Shown: piece after piece, positions 1 to 5,969 of the stretch
Numbering within the stretch: the stretch's first letter is position 1
Layout: each line of letters starts with the position of its first letter
Assembly (NCBI GenBank): GCA_946407175.1
Contig: CAMJNB010000051.1
Span: 1 to 7,745 of the forward strand
DNA: 7,745 bases
Source of the DNA: an uncultured Selenomonadales bacterium
GTDB taxonomy: Bacteria; Bacillota_C; Negativicutes; Selenomonadales; Selenomonadaceae
Reading direction: 5' to 3'
Notes under the pieces: generated by a model
What the model saw: only the letters and a program-made list of their open reading frames with translations
Database searches by the model: none
Told to the model about the DNA's origin: nothing
Translations under genes and position numbers: made by a program

Positions 1-1
1 T

Positions 2-739
2 TTCGGCGAGTCGAATGATACCGGTAAACCCGTTGCCTACATCGGTCAAGCCGGCAATCGCAAAAACGGTGAAGGCATTTTAAATCGGCTTTTTGAACAT
101 AAACGCAACGCCGATAAAGATTATTGGACAGAGGCGGTAGTTTTTACTACTTCCAATAATTCTTTCGGTCCGACTGAAATCAGCTTTCTTGAAAATAAAT
201 TTTGTAACCTTGCCATTAAGGCAAATCGCTACGAAGTAAAAAACGGCAACGAGCCTTCGCCCGGACATATTACAGAAGAAAAAGAAAGCGAAATGGAAGA
301 ATTCGTTGAATACTCACGCTTGATTATGGGAATACTCGGTCACAATATTTTTGAACCCGTTGCCATTATTAAACCTGAAACGGATTCAAAGATTAACGAC
401 AACGATAATGATAATGATAATGATGTAACTTTTTATATGAAAAGAAAAATTCAATCCATTAATTTTTACGTCGATGCAAGCGGTAAACAAACTGCTGAAG
501 GTTTCGTCGTTTTGAAAGGAAGTAAAATTTCACCGCAAATTAAAGATGTTATTTCAGCTTCAACGCGCAATGCTCGAAGTAATGCAAAAATTGACGCTGA
601 AAGTGTTTTGTTAGAAGATGTACTTTTTGCAAGTCCTTCCGGCGCAGGCGAATTTGTAATTGGCAATACGTGCAACGGTTGGACGAATTGGAAAACTAAA
701 GACGGAGTGTCTTTAAAAGATTTTGAAAATAGGAGTTGA
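2..739 (+). CDS. GIY-YIG nuclease-family protein with C-terminal DUF4357 (5' end outside window)
   Basis: The frame is open from the left edge to the TGA at 737-739, giving 245 residues with no start in the window; the internal ATG at 293 is not the start because homology-like sequence runs upstream of it. Visible residues 11-33 hold the second half of a GIY-YIG fold: VAYIGQA (YIG at 13-15), then R29 and H33 in LNRLFEHKR, W42, and FLENKF with E64 as the probable metal-binding glutamate. The pattern RYEVKNGNEPSPG (76-88) followed by an acidic helix and ILGHNIFEP is what I recall from GIY-YIG proteins carrying DUF4357. A low-complexity Asn-Asp linker (residues 132-141) separates this from a C-terminal part ending DGVSLKDFENRS, typical of DUF4357. 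Roughly 50 N-terminal residues, including GIY, are probably missing. The domains predict metal-dependent DNA cleavage, but the biological role is unknown. It ends 5 bases before purB, so the two are probably co-transcribed. Confidence 0.8.
   Translation, partial: FGESNDTGKPVAYIGQAGNRKNGEGILNRLFEHKRNADKDYWTEAVVFTTSNNSFGPTEISFLENKFCNLAIKANRYEVKNGNEPSPGHITEEKESEMEEFVEYSRLIMGILGHNIFEPVAIIKPETDSKINDNDNDNDNDVTFYMKRKIQSINFYVDASGKQTAEGFVVLKGSKISPQIKDVISASTRNARSNAKIDAESVLLEDVLFASPSGAGEFVIGNTCNGWTNWKTKDGVSLKDFENRS
395..424 (+). repeat. In-frame hexanucleotide repeat coding for (Asn-Asp)5
   Basis: Five consecutive six-base units (AAY GAY, the last three being AATGAT-type) encode Asn-Asp five times between the GIY-YIG part and the DUF4357 part of the nuclease-family gene. 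Slippage by one unit would keep the frame, so linker length may vary between strains; this is inference. Confidence 0.75.
731..735 (+). promoter_or_regulatory. Ribosome binding site that fixes the purB start
   Basis: AGGAG lies directly against the TTG at 736 (zero spacing, not usable) but 9 bases before the in-frame TTG at 745, which is a normal distance. It therefore supports 745 as the start. The site lies inside the last codons of the upstream nuclease-family gene, so translation of the two may be coupled. Confidence 0.75.
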
Positions 740-744
740 ACAAA

Positions 745-2037
745 TTGATTGAACGTTACACTTTGCCCGAAATGGGAAAAATTTGGTCAATAGAAAATGA
801 ATGGCGCACCATTTTAAGCGTGGAGCTTGCCGCCTGCGACGCAATGGCTGAACTCGGTGAAATTCCCGCTGACGCCGCCAAAAACATTCGCGCTAAGGCT
901 GACTTCACCGTCGAACGCATTAAAGAAATTGAATCCGTCACCGACCATGACATTATCGCCTTTCTTACTAACGTTGCCGAATATGTCGGCGAAGATTCAA
1001 AGTACATTCACAAGGGCTTGACTTCAAGCGACGTGAAAGACACGGCAATTTGTCTTATGATGAAACAAGCCGCCGATATTATTTTGGACGACTTGAAAAA
1101 TTTCCGCGCAGTTTTACGCCGCCGTGCAGTGGAATTTAAGCATACGCCTTGCATTGGACGCACGCACGGCATTCACGCCGAACCCATGACTTTCGGTCTC
1201 AAGCTTGCACTGTGGAGCGCAGAAATTGAACGTGACATTGAACGTGTTGAGCATGCAAAAAAAATAGTAAGTGTCGGCAAACTCAGCGGCGCCGTTGGCA
1301 CTTACTCAAATATTAATCCCAAAATTGAAGAGCTTGTCTGCGCGAAATTGGGACTTGAACCGGCAAAACTTGCAACGCAGGTAATTCAGCGCGACCGTCA
1401 CGCCGAATACGTCACGACCTTAGCTATCGTTGCCAGCACGCTTGAAAAAATCGCTACAGAAATTCGCAACCTGCAACGCACAGACATTCGTGAGGCGGAA
1501 GAATATTTTCAGCCCGGTCAAAAAGGCTCCTCCGCAATGCCGCACAAACGCAACCCCATTAACTGCGAACGTGTTGCCGGTATGGCACGCCTTGTACGCG
1601 GTAACGCAATCGCCGCAATGGAGGACATTACCCTTTGGCATGAGCGCGACATTTCGCACAGTTCCGTTGAGCGCGTAATTTTGCCGGACGCCACTATTAA
1701 CGTCGACTACTGCACCAAAAAAATGACGAAGATTATCGACAAGCTTTTAGTCTACCCCGATGCAATGTTGCATAATATGAATCGGACAGGCGGCTTGATT
1801 TTCAGTCAGCGCATTATGTTGGCGATTGTCGGCAAAGGCGTACTGCGAGAGGACGCTTACAAATGGGTACAACGCAACGCCATGAAACGTTGGCTTGAAG
1901 GCGAAGATTTTAAAACCAACGTTGAAAATGACGCCGATATAAGAAAATATTTAAGCGCTGAAGAGATTGCGGACTGCTTTGACTACAAATTTTTCCTGCG
2001 CAACGTCGACATGATTTTTGAACGCTTTGGATTGTAG
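745..2037 (+). CDS. purB: Adenylosuccinate lyase PurB
   Basis: Member of the fumarase/aspartase superfamily. It catalyses two steps of purine synthesis: SAICAR to AICAR plus fumarate, and adenylosuccinate to AMP plus fumarate, as a cytosolic homotetramer. The TTG at 745 is chosen because AGGAG (731-735) is 9 bases upstream, because MIERYTLPEM is the usual PurB beginning, and because it gives 430 residues with the catalytic residues at the Bacillus positions: H68 (TDHDI), H89 (YIHKG), TSSD at 93-96, H141 (GRTHGIHAEP) and S262/S263 in the signature loop SSAMPHKRNP. The longer frame from TTG 736 adds only MNK and has no ribosome site. All catalytic motifs are intact, so the enzyme should be active. 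The stop TAG at 2035-2037 already overlaps the first unit of a heptamer repeat. The gene is convergent with the coiled-coil gene downstream. Confidence 0.97.
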   Translation: MIERYTLPEMGKIWSIENEWRTILSVELAACDAMAELGEIPADAAKNIRAKADFTVERIKEIESVTDHDIIAFLTNVAEYVGEDSKYIHKGLTSSDVKDTAICLMMKQAADIILDDLKNFRAVLRRRAVEFKHTPCIGRTHGIHAEPMTFGLKLALWSAEIERDIERVEHAKKIVSVGKLSGAVGTYSNINPKIEELVCAKLGLEPAKLATQVIQRDRHAEYVTTLAIVASTLEKIATEIRNLQRTDIREAEEYFQPGQKGSSAMPHKRNPINCERVAGMARLVRGNAIAAMEDITLWHERDISHSSVERVILPDATINVDYCTKKMTKIIDKLLVYPDAMLHNMNRTGGLIFSQRIMLAIVGKGVLREDAYKWVQRNAMKRWLEGEDFKTNVENDADIRKYLSAEEIADCFDYKFFLRNVDMIFERFGL

Positions 2038-2070
2038 CTTAGAGCTTGAAGCTTAGAGCTTAGAGATTTT
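2036..2070. repeat. STRR-like heptamer array (AGCTTAG type) between convergent genes
   Basis: Four heptamers in exact 7-base register: AGCTTAG at 2036, AGCTTGA at 2043, AGCTTAG at 2050 and 2057, then a diverged AGATTTT at 2064. The array begins inside the purB stop codon and ends inside the opposite-strand stop codon (2069-2071), so it fills the whole 31-base gap. It shares the AGCTTNN unit with the array at 7447-7495. The AAGCTT/AGCT units could pair weakly, but there is no convincing terminator stem with a T tract. Confidence 0.8.
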
Positions 2071-2878
2071 AATTACTCCACCGCGCAGTTACGCTAAGCC
2101 CGCCCTTTTTCAAGCCGTCAATCTGCGCGTTCAATGCGTCAACCTTGCTTTTCAGCGCGGCAAACTCCGCCATATGCGCCGGCAACTTGTCAAGCGCATT
2201 CAAGGCGTTGTTGGTTTGTGACACGTACGTTGATAGTTGGTCAATGCGATTGTTAAGCTGATTTATCTCTGCAGACAGCGCGTCCATTTTATTATTCATC
2301 ATTGACAAGTTTGAAAACAGCACGTTAATTTTATTGTCAAGCTGATTGACGTTGGACAGCAAAATTTCACCGGCAGAAGGTTTTTTCGGTGCGGCGGCGG
2401 CTTTCAATGCCTGTTCATGCCAGTATGCCTTACAAGCTGTCAATGCTTTATCAGCCAGCCAATTATAAAACTGCCGCTTATTCGGACACGGGTTATTGTC
2501 TTTGTACCAGTCATTTGAAATGAGATACATTTTGCCTTCAAACTCGACACGCCTTTCCGTGCCGTTATAAAATCTTGAAAAGCCCGTCCTGTCCGCAATG
2601 TCGCCGTAGTTCGTAACTTGACGCAGAGCACCTTCAGTCGGCAGGTTCGGAAATTTGAAATGCCGGTGCTTGCACTTTAAAGCTATCGCGTCGGTTAAAA
2701 ATTTTATATTCTCTGCGTCGATTAAGCCGCAGTCTTCCATAAGCTTAAACGCCGATTCAACGAATTGCACGTTGGAGTTATCGGCGTTTATTAATTTTTC
2801 AAGCGCCGTCAGCCGCTCGGTCAGTGCCGATTCATTGACAGGAAATTTCGCGTTGTTGCTTTTAAAAATTACAGCCAT
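2069..2878 (-). CDS. Uncharacterised protein with C-terminal coiled coil
   Basis: I do not recognise the family. The 269-residue product has no signal peptide or membrane segment, so it is probably cytosolic. Residues 1-155 look globular and include an aromatic-rich stretch (FSRFYNGTERRVEFEGKMY at 100-118, then NDWYKDN and KRQFYNWL around 122-141). A short Ala/Pro/Lys linker (about 159-170) leads to a long heptad-patterned region (about 171-257) with units such as LDNKINVL, MNNKMDAL, INQLNNRI and LKSKVDAL, which predicts a coiled coil and oligomerisation. The ATG at 2878 is preceded by AAGGAGG (2887-2893) with an 8-base spacer, an excellent ribosome site. It follows hsp70 on the same strand but lies beyond an intrinsic terminator, so it is expressed by readthrough or from its own promoter. 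A partner or adaptor of the Hsp70 is possible on position alone; this is a guess. Confidence 0.8.
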   Translation of the reverse strand: MAVIFKSNNAKFPVNESALTERLTALEKLINADNSNVQFVESAFKLMEDCGLIDAENIKFLTDAIALKCKHRHFKFPNLPTEGALRQVTNYGDIADRTGFSRFYNGTERRVEFEGKMYLISNDWYKDNNPCPNKRQFYNWLADKALTACKAYWHEQALKAAAAPKKPSAGEILLSNVNQLDNKINVLFSNLSMMNNKMDALSAEINQLNNRIDQLSTYVSQTNNALNALDKLPAHMAEFAALKSKVDALNAQIDGLKKGGLSVTARWSN

Positions 2879-2914
2879 TAATCAATCCTCCTTGACAAGA
2901 TAAAAAATTTGTAC

Positions 2915-2955
2915 AAAAAAATCTGCATAAGCTTGAAAGCCGTTGCAGACTTTTT
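2915..2955 (-). terminator. Intrinsic terminator after hsp70
   Basis: TCTGCA (2922-2927) pairs with TGCAGA (2944-2949). The A tract on one side and T tract on the other (2915-2921 and 2951-2955) extend the stem to about 12 pairs around a 16-base loop that can itself form a small GCTT/AAGC stem. On the minus strand the stem runs into seven T residues, as in a Rho-independent terminator. It lies 20 bases after the hsp70 stop and ends about 20 bases before the ribosome site of the next gene. It reads reasonably as a terminator in both directions. Confidence 0.75.
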
Positions 2956-2974
2956 AATTTGCGGGAAAAAAATA

Positions 2975-4618
2975 TTAATCGGCGGAAATGCGAAGTTGAT
3001 GCACTGCACTTTTATCAACGTCAATGTCGGAGCCGGTACGCAAGAAAGTTTCAAAAACTTCATTCGTCGTGGTATTAACCGCCTCGACGTGAACGCCGGA
3101 CGCATCGACTTTGAACGTGACTTTAATCGGCGTGTTGCGTGAAGTTTGCGGCGGCAGGTTGACAATCAATTCGCCCAAAAGTTTCACGTCATTGGCAGGG
3201 TCGGTAGTCTGCGGGTTGCCGTCCTCATCAACGCAGGGAATAATTGTATCTTCGGTGGATCTGTTTTCAAATGCGCGCAGTCTCACACGTTCCTGATTAT
3301 CTTCAAGTGGGTAATAGGTCTTGGAAAATACGGCAGGCATTTTTTCACCGATTTTAATAAAGTTTTCAAGTACGTACTTGTGCTTACTGCCTTTAGTGTC
3401 GACAACGCCGGGACCGAATGAACGCGGCGTCTGGTCTTCAACGTCAAATTTCGCGGTAAGCTGTTCGGCATGGTCGGACGTGATAGAAGGTTCGCCGTTA
3501 GCGTCGACAGGTGTAACGCCTTTGCCTATAGAATTTTCCTCAACTACAAGCATACTGGCATAAATCGCGGCGCCTTTTGCAACGGCTTGGTCGGGGTCGT
3601 GTTGCTGAACTTTGCCGGGGAATTTTTTCTCGACGGCATCTTTAATCATAGGCATGTAGGTTGAGCCGCCTACCAAAAGCACGGTGTCAATATTTACGCC
3701 CGGCACTTTGTCAAGCGCGTTGTCGACAAAGTTCATCGTCTTTGCAACTAAATCCGAAGTCATATTTTCAAAATCGGCGCGTTTGAGTGCGACTTCGGTA
3801 CGTGAGCCGCCTACGTCAATTCTGACTTTAGTTGACTGCTTTTTACTGAGTTTGCGTTTTGCCTCTTCAACCTTACTGCGAATATCCTGTCGCGTTTCGG
3901 CTTCAATATCCTGCGCAGTTAAGCCGTTTTCGTCACAGCAAACGCGTAAAATGTGGTCGTAAAGTTTATCGTCCCAATCTTTGCCGCCTAATTTATCGTC
4001 GCCGTCGGTAGCAAGGACATTAATTTTTTGCACGTCGTTGCCTGATTCATTCTGCGCCATAGTCATTTTGATAATGGTGACGTCGAAAGTGCCGCCGCCT
4101 AAATCGTAAACCAAAATGGTACGATCCTCTTGAAATTCGCGTGCGCAGTAACTTAATGCCGCCGCAGTCGGTTCATTAATCAGACTCAATACGTTAAGCC
4201 CAGCCAATTCGCCCGCCTGTTTCGTAGCGCTGCGCTCTTCAAGTCCGAAGTATGCGGGTACGGTAATGACGACGTTTTCAATCGTGCCGCCTTGTGATTC
4301 GACGAGATTTTTCAGCCGCGTCAAAATAAGTGCGCTGATTTCTACCGGCGTGTAAGTTTTGCCGTCAAATTCGTAGACGCGGTTGTCGGGCTTGCCGATT
4401 TCGCGCTTGACGAATTGCACGACGCGTTCACCGTCAGTCTCGATATTTTCTTTAGCGGCTTGACCTACGACGACGTTATTTTCATTTTCAAAAAAGACAA
4501 CGGACGCTACCATATTTGAATCGTCTTCGTTGTTTCGGATGACTTCGGGGTTGCCGTTGGCGTCAAGGCGCGCTATGCAAGAATAGGTTGTCCCTAAGTC
4601 TATACCGTATGTACTCAT
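2975..4618 (-). CDS. Hsp70-family chaperone lacking the C-terminal lid
   Basis: The 547-residue ATP-dependent chaperone has a complete Hsp70 nucleotide-binding domain: phosphate-1 loop IDLGTTYSC (6-14), K71 in VKREIG (the position of the DnaK catalytic lysine), VITVPAYF (117-124), INEPTAAALSY (147-157), phosphate-2 loop YDLGGGTFDV (171-180) and the adenosine motif LVGGSTYMP (315-323). A beta-sandwich substrate domain follows at about 398-525. The protein ends soon after it, so the alpha-helical lid (about 90-100 residues in DnaK, normally 610-640 long) is absent. The usual DVLLL-type linker is not recognisable; an unusual stretch of about 35 residues (360-395) separates the domains before TPRSFG. 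This marks it as a specialised Hsp70, not the housekeeping dnaK. ATG 4618 has AAAGGAG (4630-4636) 11 bases upstream. No CIRCE operator is seen. It follows a GrpE-like gene after a 157-base repeat-filled gap. Confidence 0.93.
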   Translation of the reverse strand: MSTYGIDLGTTYSCIARLDANGNPEVIRNNEDDSNMVASVVFFENENNVVVGQAAKENIETDGERVVQFVKREIGKPDNRVYEFDGKTYTPVEISALILTRLKNLVESQGGTIENVVITVPAYFGLEERSATKQAGELAGLNVLSLINEPTAAALSYCAREFQEDRTILVYDLGGGTFDVTIIKMTMAQNESGNDVQKINVLATDGDDKLGGKDWDDKLYDHILRVCCDENGLTAQDIEAETRQDIRSKVEEAKRKLSKKQSTKVRIDVGGSRTEVALKRADFENMTSDLVAKTMNFVDNALDKVPGVNIDTVLLVGGSTYMPMIKDAVEKKFPGKVQQHDPDQAVAKGAAIYASMLVVEENSIGKGVTPVDANGEPSITSDHAEQLTAKFDVEDQTPRSFGPGVVDTKGSKHKYVLENFIKIGEKMPAVFSKTYYPLEDNQERVRLRAFENRSTEDTIIPCVDEDGNPQTTDPANDVKLLGELIVNLPPQTSRNTPIKVTFKVDASGVHVEAVNTTTNEVFETFLRTGSDIDVDKSAVHQLRISAD

Positions 4619-4645
4619 TAAAAATTTTGCTCCTTTCGATTTTTA

Positions 4646-4701
4646 GATCAATGGATCGATGGATCAATGGATCGATGGATCGATGGATCGATGGATCGAT
4701 G
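4646..4701. repeat. Octamer array GATCGATG x7 upstream of hsp70
   Basis: Seven perfect-register octamers start at 4646, 4654, 4662, 4670, 4678, 4686 and 4694. Five are GATCGATG; the first and third are GATCAATG. Each contains one GATC. The array ends against a TTTT loop and an inverted companion array, so the last unit (GATCGATGG, 4694-4702) pairs with CTATCGATC (4707-4715) to form a hairpin of about 9-11 base pairs including one or two G-T pairs. It lies in the leader region of hsp70, between its ribosome site and the GrpE-like gene. Confidence 0.95.
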
Positions 4702-4708
4702 GTTTTCT

Positions 4709-4784
4709 ATCGATCTAGCCACTATCGATCTATCGATCTAACCACTATCGATCTATCGATCTAACCACTATCGATCTAATCCCT
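4709..4784. repeat. Composite octamer/heptamer array (ATCGATCT with AACCACT)
   Basis: Six octamers ATCGATCT (4709, 4724, 4732, 4747, 4755, 4770) are interspersed with heptamers AGCCACT (4717), AACCACT (4740, 4763) and AATCCCT (4778). The main period is 23 bases: two octamers plus one heptamer. The last heptamer is identical to the unit of the array at 5949-5969. The stop codon of the GrpE-like gene (4776-4778, minus strand) falls across the right-hand units. Every octamer carries a GATC, giving 13 GATC sites over 4646-4776 together with the neighbouring array. Confidence 0.93.
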
Positions 4785-5366
4785 GCTATCGGCAAATTCG
4801 GACGTAGATTTATTTACAAGCGCCGCGTCAAAAACATAAACGTCTACGTATTCGCGATAAAGCGGACGTCCATTCCGTATAACGCCGGGTCTGCGACTTC
4901 TTGCAACTTTATTGTGAAGTTCGGGATTTGCCGTAGCTACCGTGTTAATGACCTTTGTTAAAAGCGCGCGGCGCGGTTCACCTTTCATTGACGAAAAAAC
5001 TTCCGCGTCATAATCAGCCAAAATATCTTCCAATTCGTCAAAGAGTAACTGTAACTTTCGGCGACTCCTGCCGATAATTGATTCGTCGTCCAAAAGCGTA
5101 CGATACTCCACGCAGACAGCGGCAATGGCTTTTAATATCGGCGTGAACTGTTCGCCGCGTTGCTGTTCACGGAAAATTTCAAGTTCCTCCTGCATGCCGC
5201 CGCGTACTTGATTTTGGAAGTTGACGTTTTCGCGCAGGACTTGAATCAATCTGCGCGATATTTTTTTCTGCTCTTCATAAACGTCTTGGAGCATTTCCTC
5301 TGCACTTAAATCCGGCGTCGAATTTTGTGCAACTTCTTCGGCGTTAAATTCCGTATTTTCATCCAC
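4776..5366 (-). CDS. GrpE-like protein, candidate nucleotide exchange factor for the adjacent Hsp70
   Basis: Predicted 196-residue acidic, mostly helical cytosolic protein. Residues 22-70 form a charged helix that could be the dimer stalk. Residues 72-120 (FTPILKAIAAVCVEYRTLL and LQLLFDELEDILADYD) could be the helical bundle. Residues 146-181 (NPELHNKV, RPGVIRNGRPLYREYVDVYVF) resemble the GrpE beta domain, where a gap between PxLHE and a GR-LRPA-V-V strand is typical. The resemblance is partial and judged by eye; position directly before hsp70 on the same strand supports it. I place the start at GTG 5366 because GGGAG (5375-5379) is 8 bases upstream. The alternative TTG at 5393, which overlaps the stop of the preceding pilin gene by 8 bases, has no visible ribosome site. 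If not GrpE, it is an Hsp70-linked helical protein of unknown role. Confidence 0.6.
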   Translation of the reverse strand: MDENTEFNAEEVAQNSTPDLSAEEMLQDVYEEQKKISRRLIQVLRENVNFQNQVRGGMQEELEIFREQQRGEQFTPILKAIAAVCVEYRTLLDDESIIGRSRRKLQLLFDELEDILADYDAEVFSSMKGEPRRALLTKVINTVATANPELHNKVARSRRPGVIRNGRPLYREYVDVYVFDAALVNKSTSEFADSRD

Positions 5367-5374
5367 AATAATTT

Positions 5375-5379
5375 CTCCC
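5375..5379 (-). promoter_or_regulatory. Ribosome binding site for the GrpE-like gene
   Basis: GGGAG on the minus strand, 8 bases before GTG 5366. It lies just downstream of the preceding pilin gene's stop (5386-5388) and argues for the shorter GTG start over TTG 5393. Confidence 0.6.
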
Positions 5380-5385
5380 GCAATT

Positions 5386-5943
5386 CTATTCAAAATTTTT
5401 ATTCACACTGTTCATAAAGTGAACGTAATTTTCAGGCATTCCCGCTTTATCCAAAGTTAATTCGTCACCGTCCGTAAAAATGTATCCCATAGCACGCGCA
5501 AAAACTTTTCCCGACATAACGTCACCGTCACGGCTTGCCACGCTGATTAATATGACACCGAACTTTCTATCTTCGCTTATGGATTTATCAGTTTTAGTGC
5601 TGTAATTTCTTTCTTTAAAAATAAATTTGCCCGTTCCGTCGTCCTTGCCGTATTCGTACCAAACTTCAACCTTCGTGCCGTCAATCGTCTTTTCAAGAAT
5701 TTTAGGCTGATTATTTTTTCTTGTAGGCGAGCTTGCCTCTTGCAAAGGGTAGCCGTTTTTGATTAAGTCAATCGCCTCGATTAAAGCGCTGTCAGCGGCG
5801 TTTTGCAATTCCATTTCGGTTTTAAAATCTCCTGCAATGTAAGCGTAGTTCAATTCGGATTCTTGAATACCTTTTACAAAAATTGCGACGACAAGCAGAA
5901 TGCAAATTCCAATCAGCGTAAAAAAGCCGCGCTCAGAGTTCAT
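5386..5943 (-). CDS. Minor (pseudo)pilin, PilX/GspK-like
   Basis: 185 residues. The leader MNSERG is followed by FFTLIGICILLVVAIFV, a prepilin-peptidase site (G6|F7) and a hydrophobic helix. The mature position 5 is Ile, not the Glu usual in pilins; GspK, the tip pseudopilin of type II secretion, characteristically lacks this Glu. The segment at about 38-62 (AGDFKTEMELQNAADSALIEAIDLI) resembles the start of PilX/GspK proteins, with an Ala-rich helix after the membrane segment. It is fourth in a row of pilin-like genes, where GspK is expected after H, I and J. The protein would sit in the inner membrane until added to the tip of a type IV pilus or pseudopilus. At 185 residues it is shorter than classical GspK (about 300), so PilX is the closer comparison. 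ATG 5943 is served by AGGG located in a repeat unit. Confidence 0.75.
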   Translation of the reverse strand: MNSERGFFTLIGICILLVVAIFVKGIQESELNYAYIAGDFKTEMELQNAADSALIEAIDLIKNGYPLQEASSPTRKNNQPKILEKTIDGTKVEVWYEYGKDDGTGKFIFKERNYSTKTDKSISEDRKFGVILISVASRDGDVMSGKVFARAMGYIFTDGDELTLDKAGMPENYVHFMNSVNKNFE

Positions 5944-5948
5944 TTACT

Positions 5949-5969
5949 AATCCCTAATCCCTAGCACCT
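5949..5969. repeat. Heptamer array AATCCCT between two pilin genes
   Basis: Three heptamers in register: AATCCCT at 5949 and 5956, then AGCACCT at 5963. The stop codon of the preceding minus-strand gene (5968-5970) overlaps the last unit, and the array fills almost the whole 24-base gap before the next start codon. The same AATCCCT unit ends the array at 4709-4784. Confidence 0.7.
5952..5955 (-). promoter_or_regulatory. Repeat-derived ribosome binding site
   Basis: On the minus strand the first heptamer reads AGGGATT. Its AGGG stands 8 bases before ATG 5943 and is the only Shine-Dalgarno-like sequence there, so the repeat appears to supply the ribosome site of the PilX/GspK-like gene. Confidence 0.5.

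Noticed and set aside
2038..2068. Bidirectional terminator between purB and the coiled-coil gene
   Set aside because: The heptamers give only 4-base AGCT pairings with a 3-base loop and no proper T tract; the repeat explanation is stronger.
2894..2914. Promoter for the coiled-coil gene (TATCTT at the minus strand)
   Set aside because: The -10-like sequence has no acceptable -35 at 16-18 bases; the region is merely AT-rich terminator tail.
3146..3962. Plus-strand open frames inside the hsp70 region
   Set aside because: They are antisense shadows with no ribosome site or family resemblance, while the minus strand carries an intact Hsp70.
2975..4618. Housekeeping dnaK
   Set aside because: The lid domain is missing, the linker is atypical, and neither dnaJ nor hrcA is adjacent.
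4640..4667. Minus-strand TTGATC and TAAAAA, 16 bases apart, as an hsp70 promoter
   Set aside because: Transcription would start inside the ribosome binding site, and the -35 candidate is just one of the repeat units.
4619..4775. CIRCE heat-shock operator before hsp70
   Set aside because: No TTAGCACTC or GAGTGCTAA half-site is present; the gap is filled by the octamer arrays.
4646..4784. Possible CRISPR array
   Set aside because: Units are only 7-8 bases, contiguous and without unique spacers, and no cas genes are nearby.
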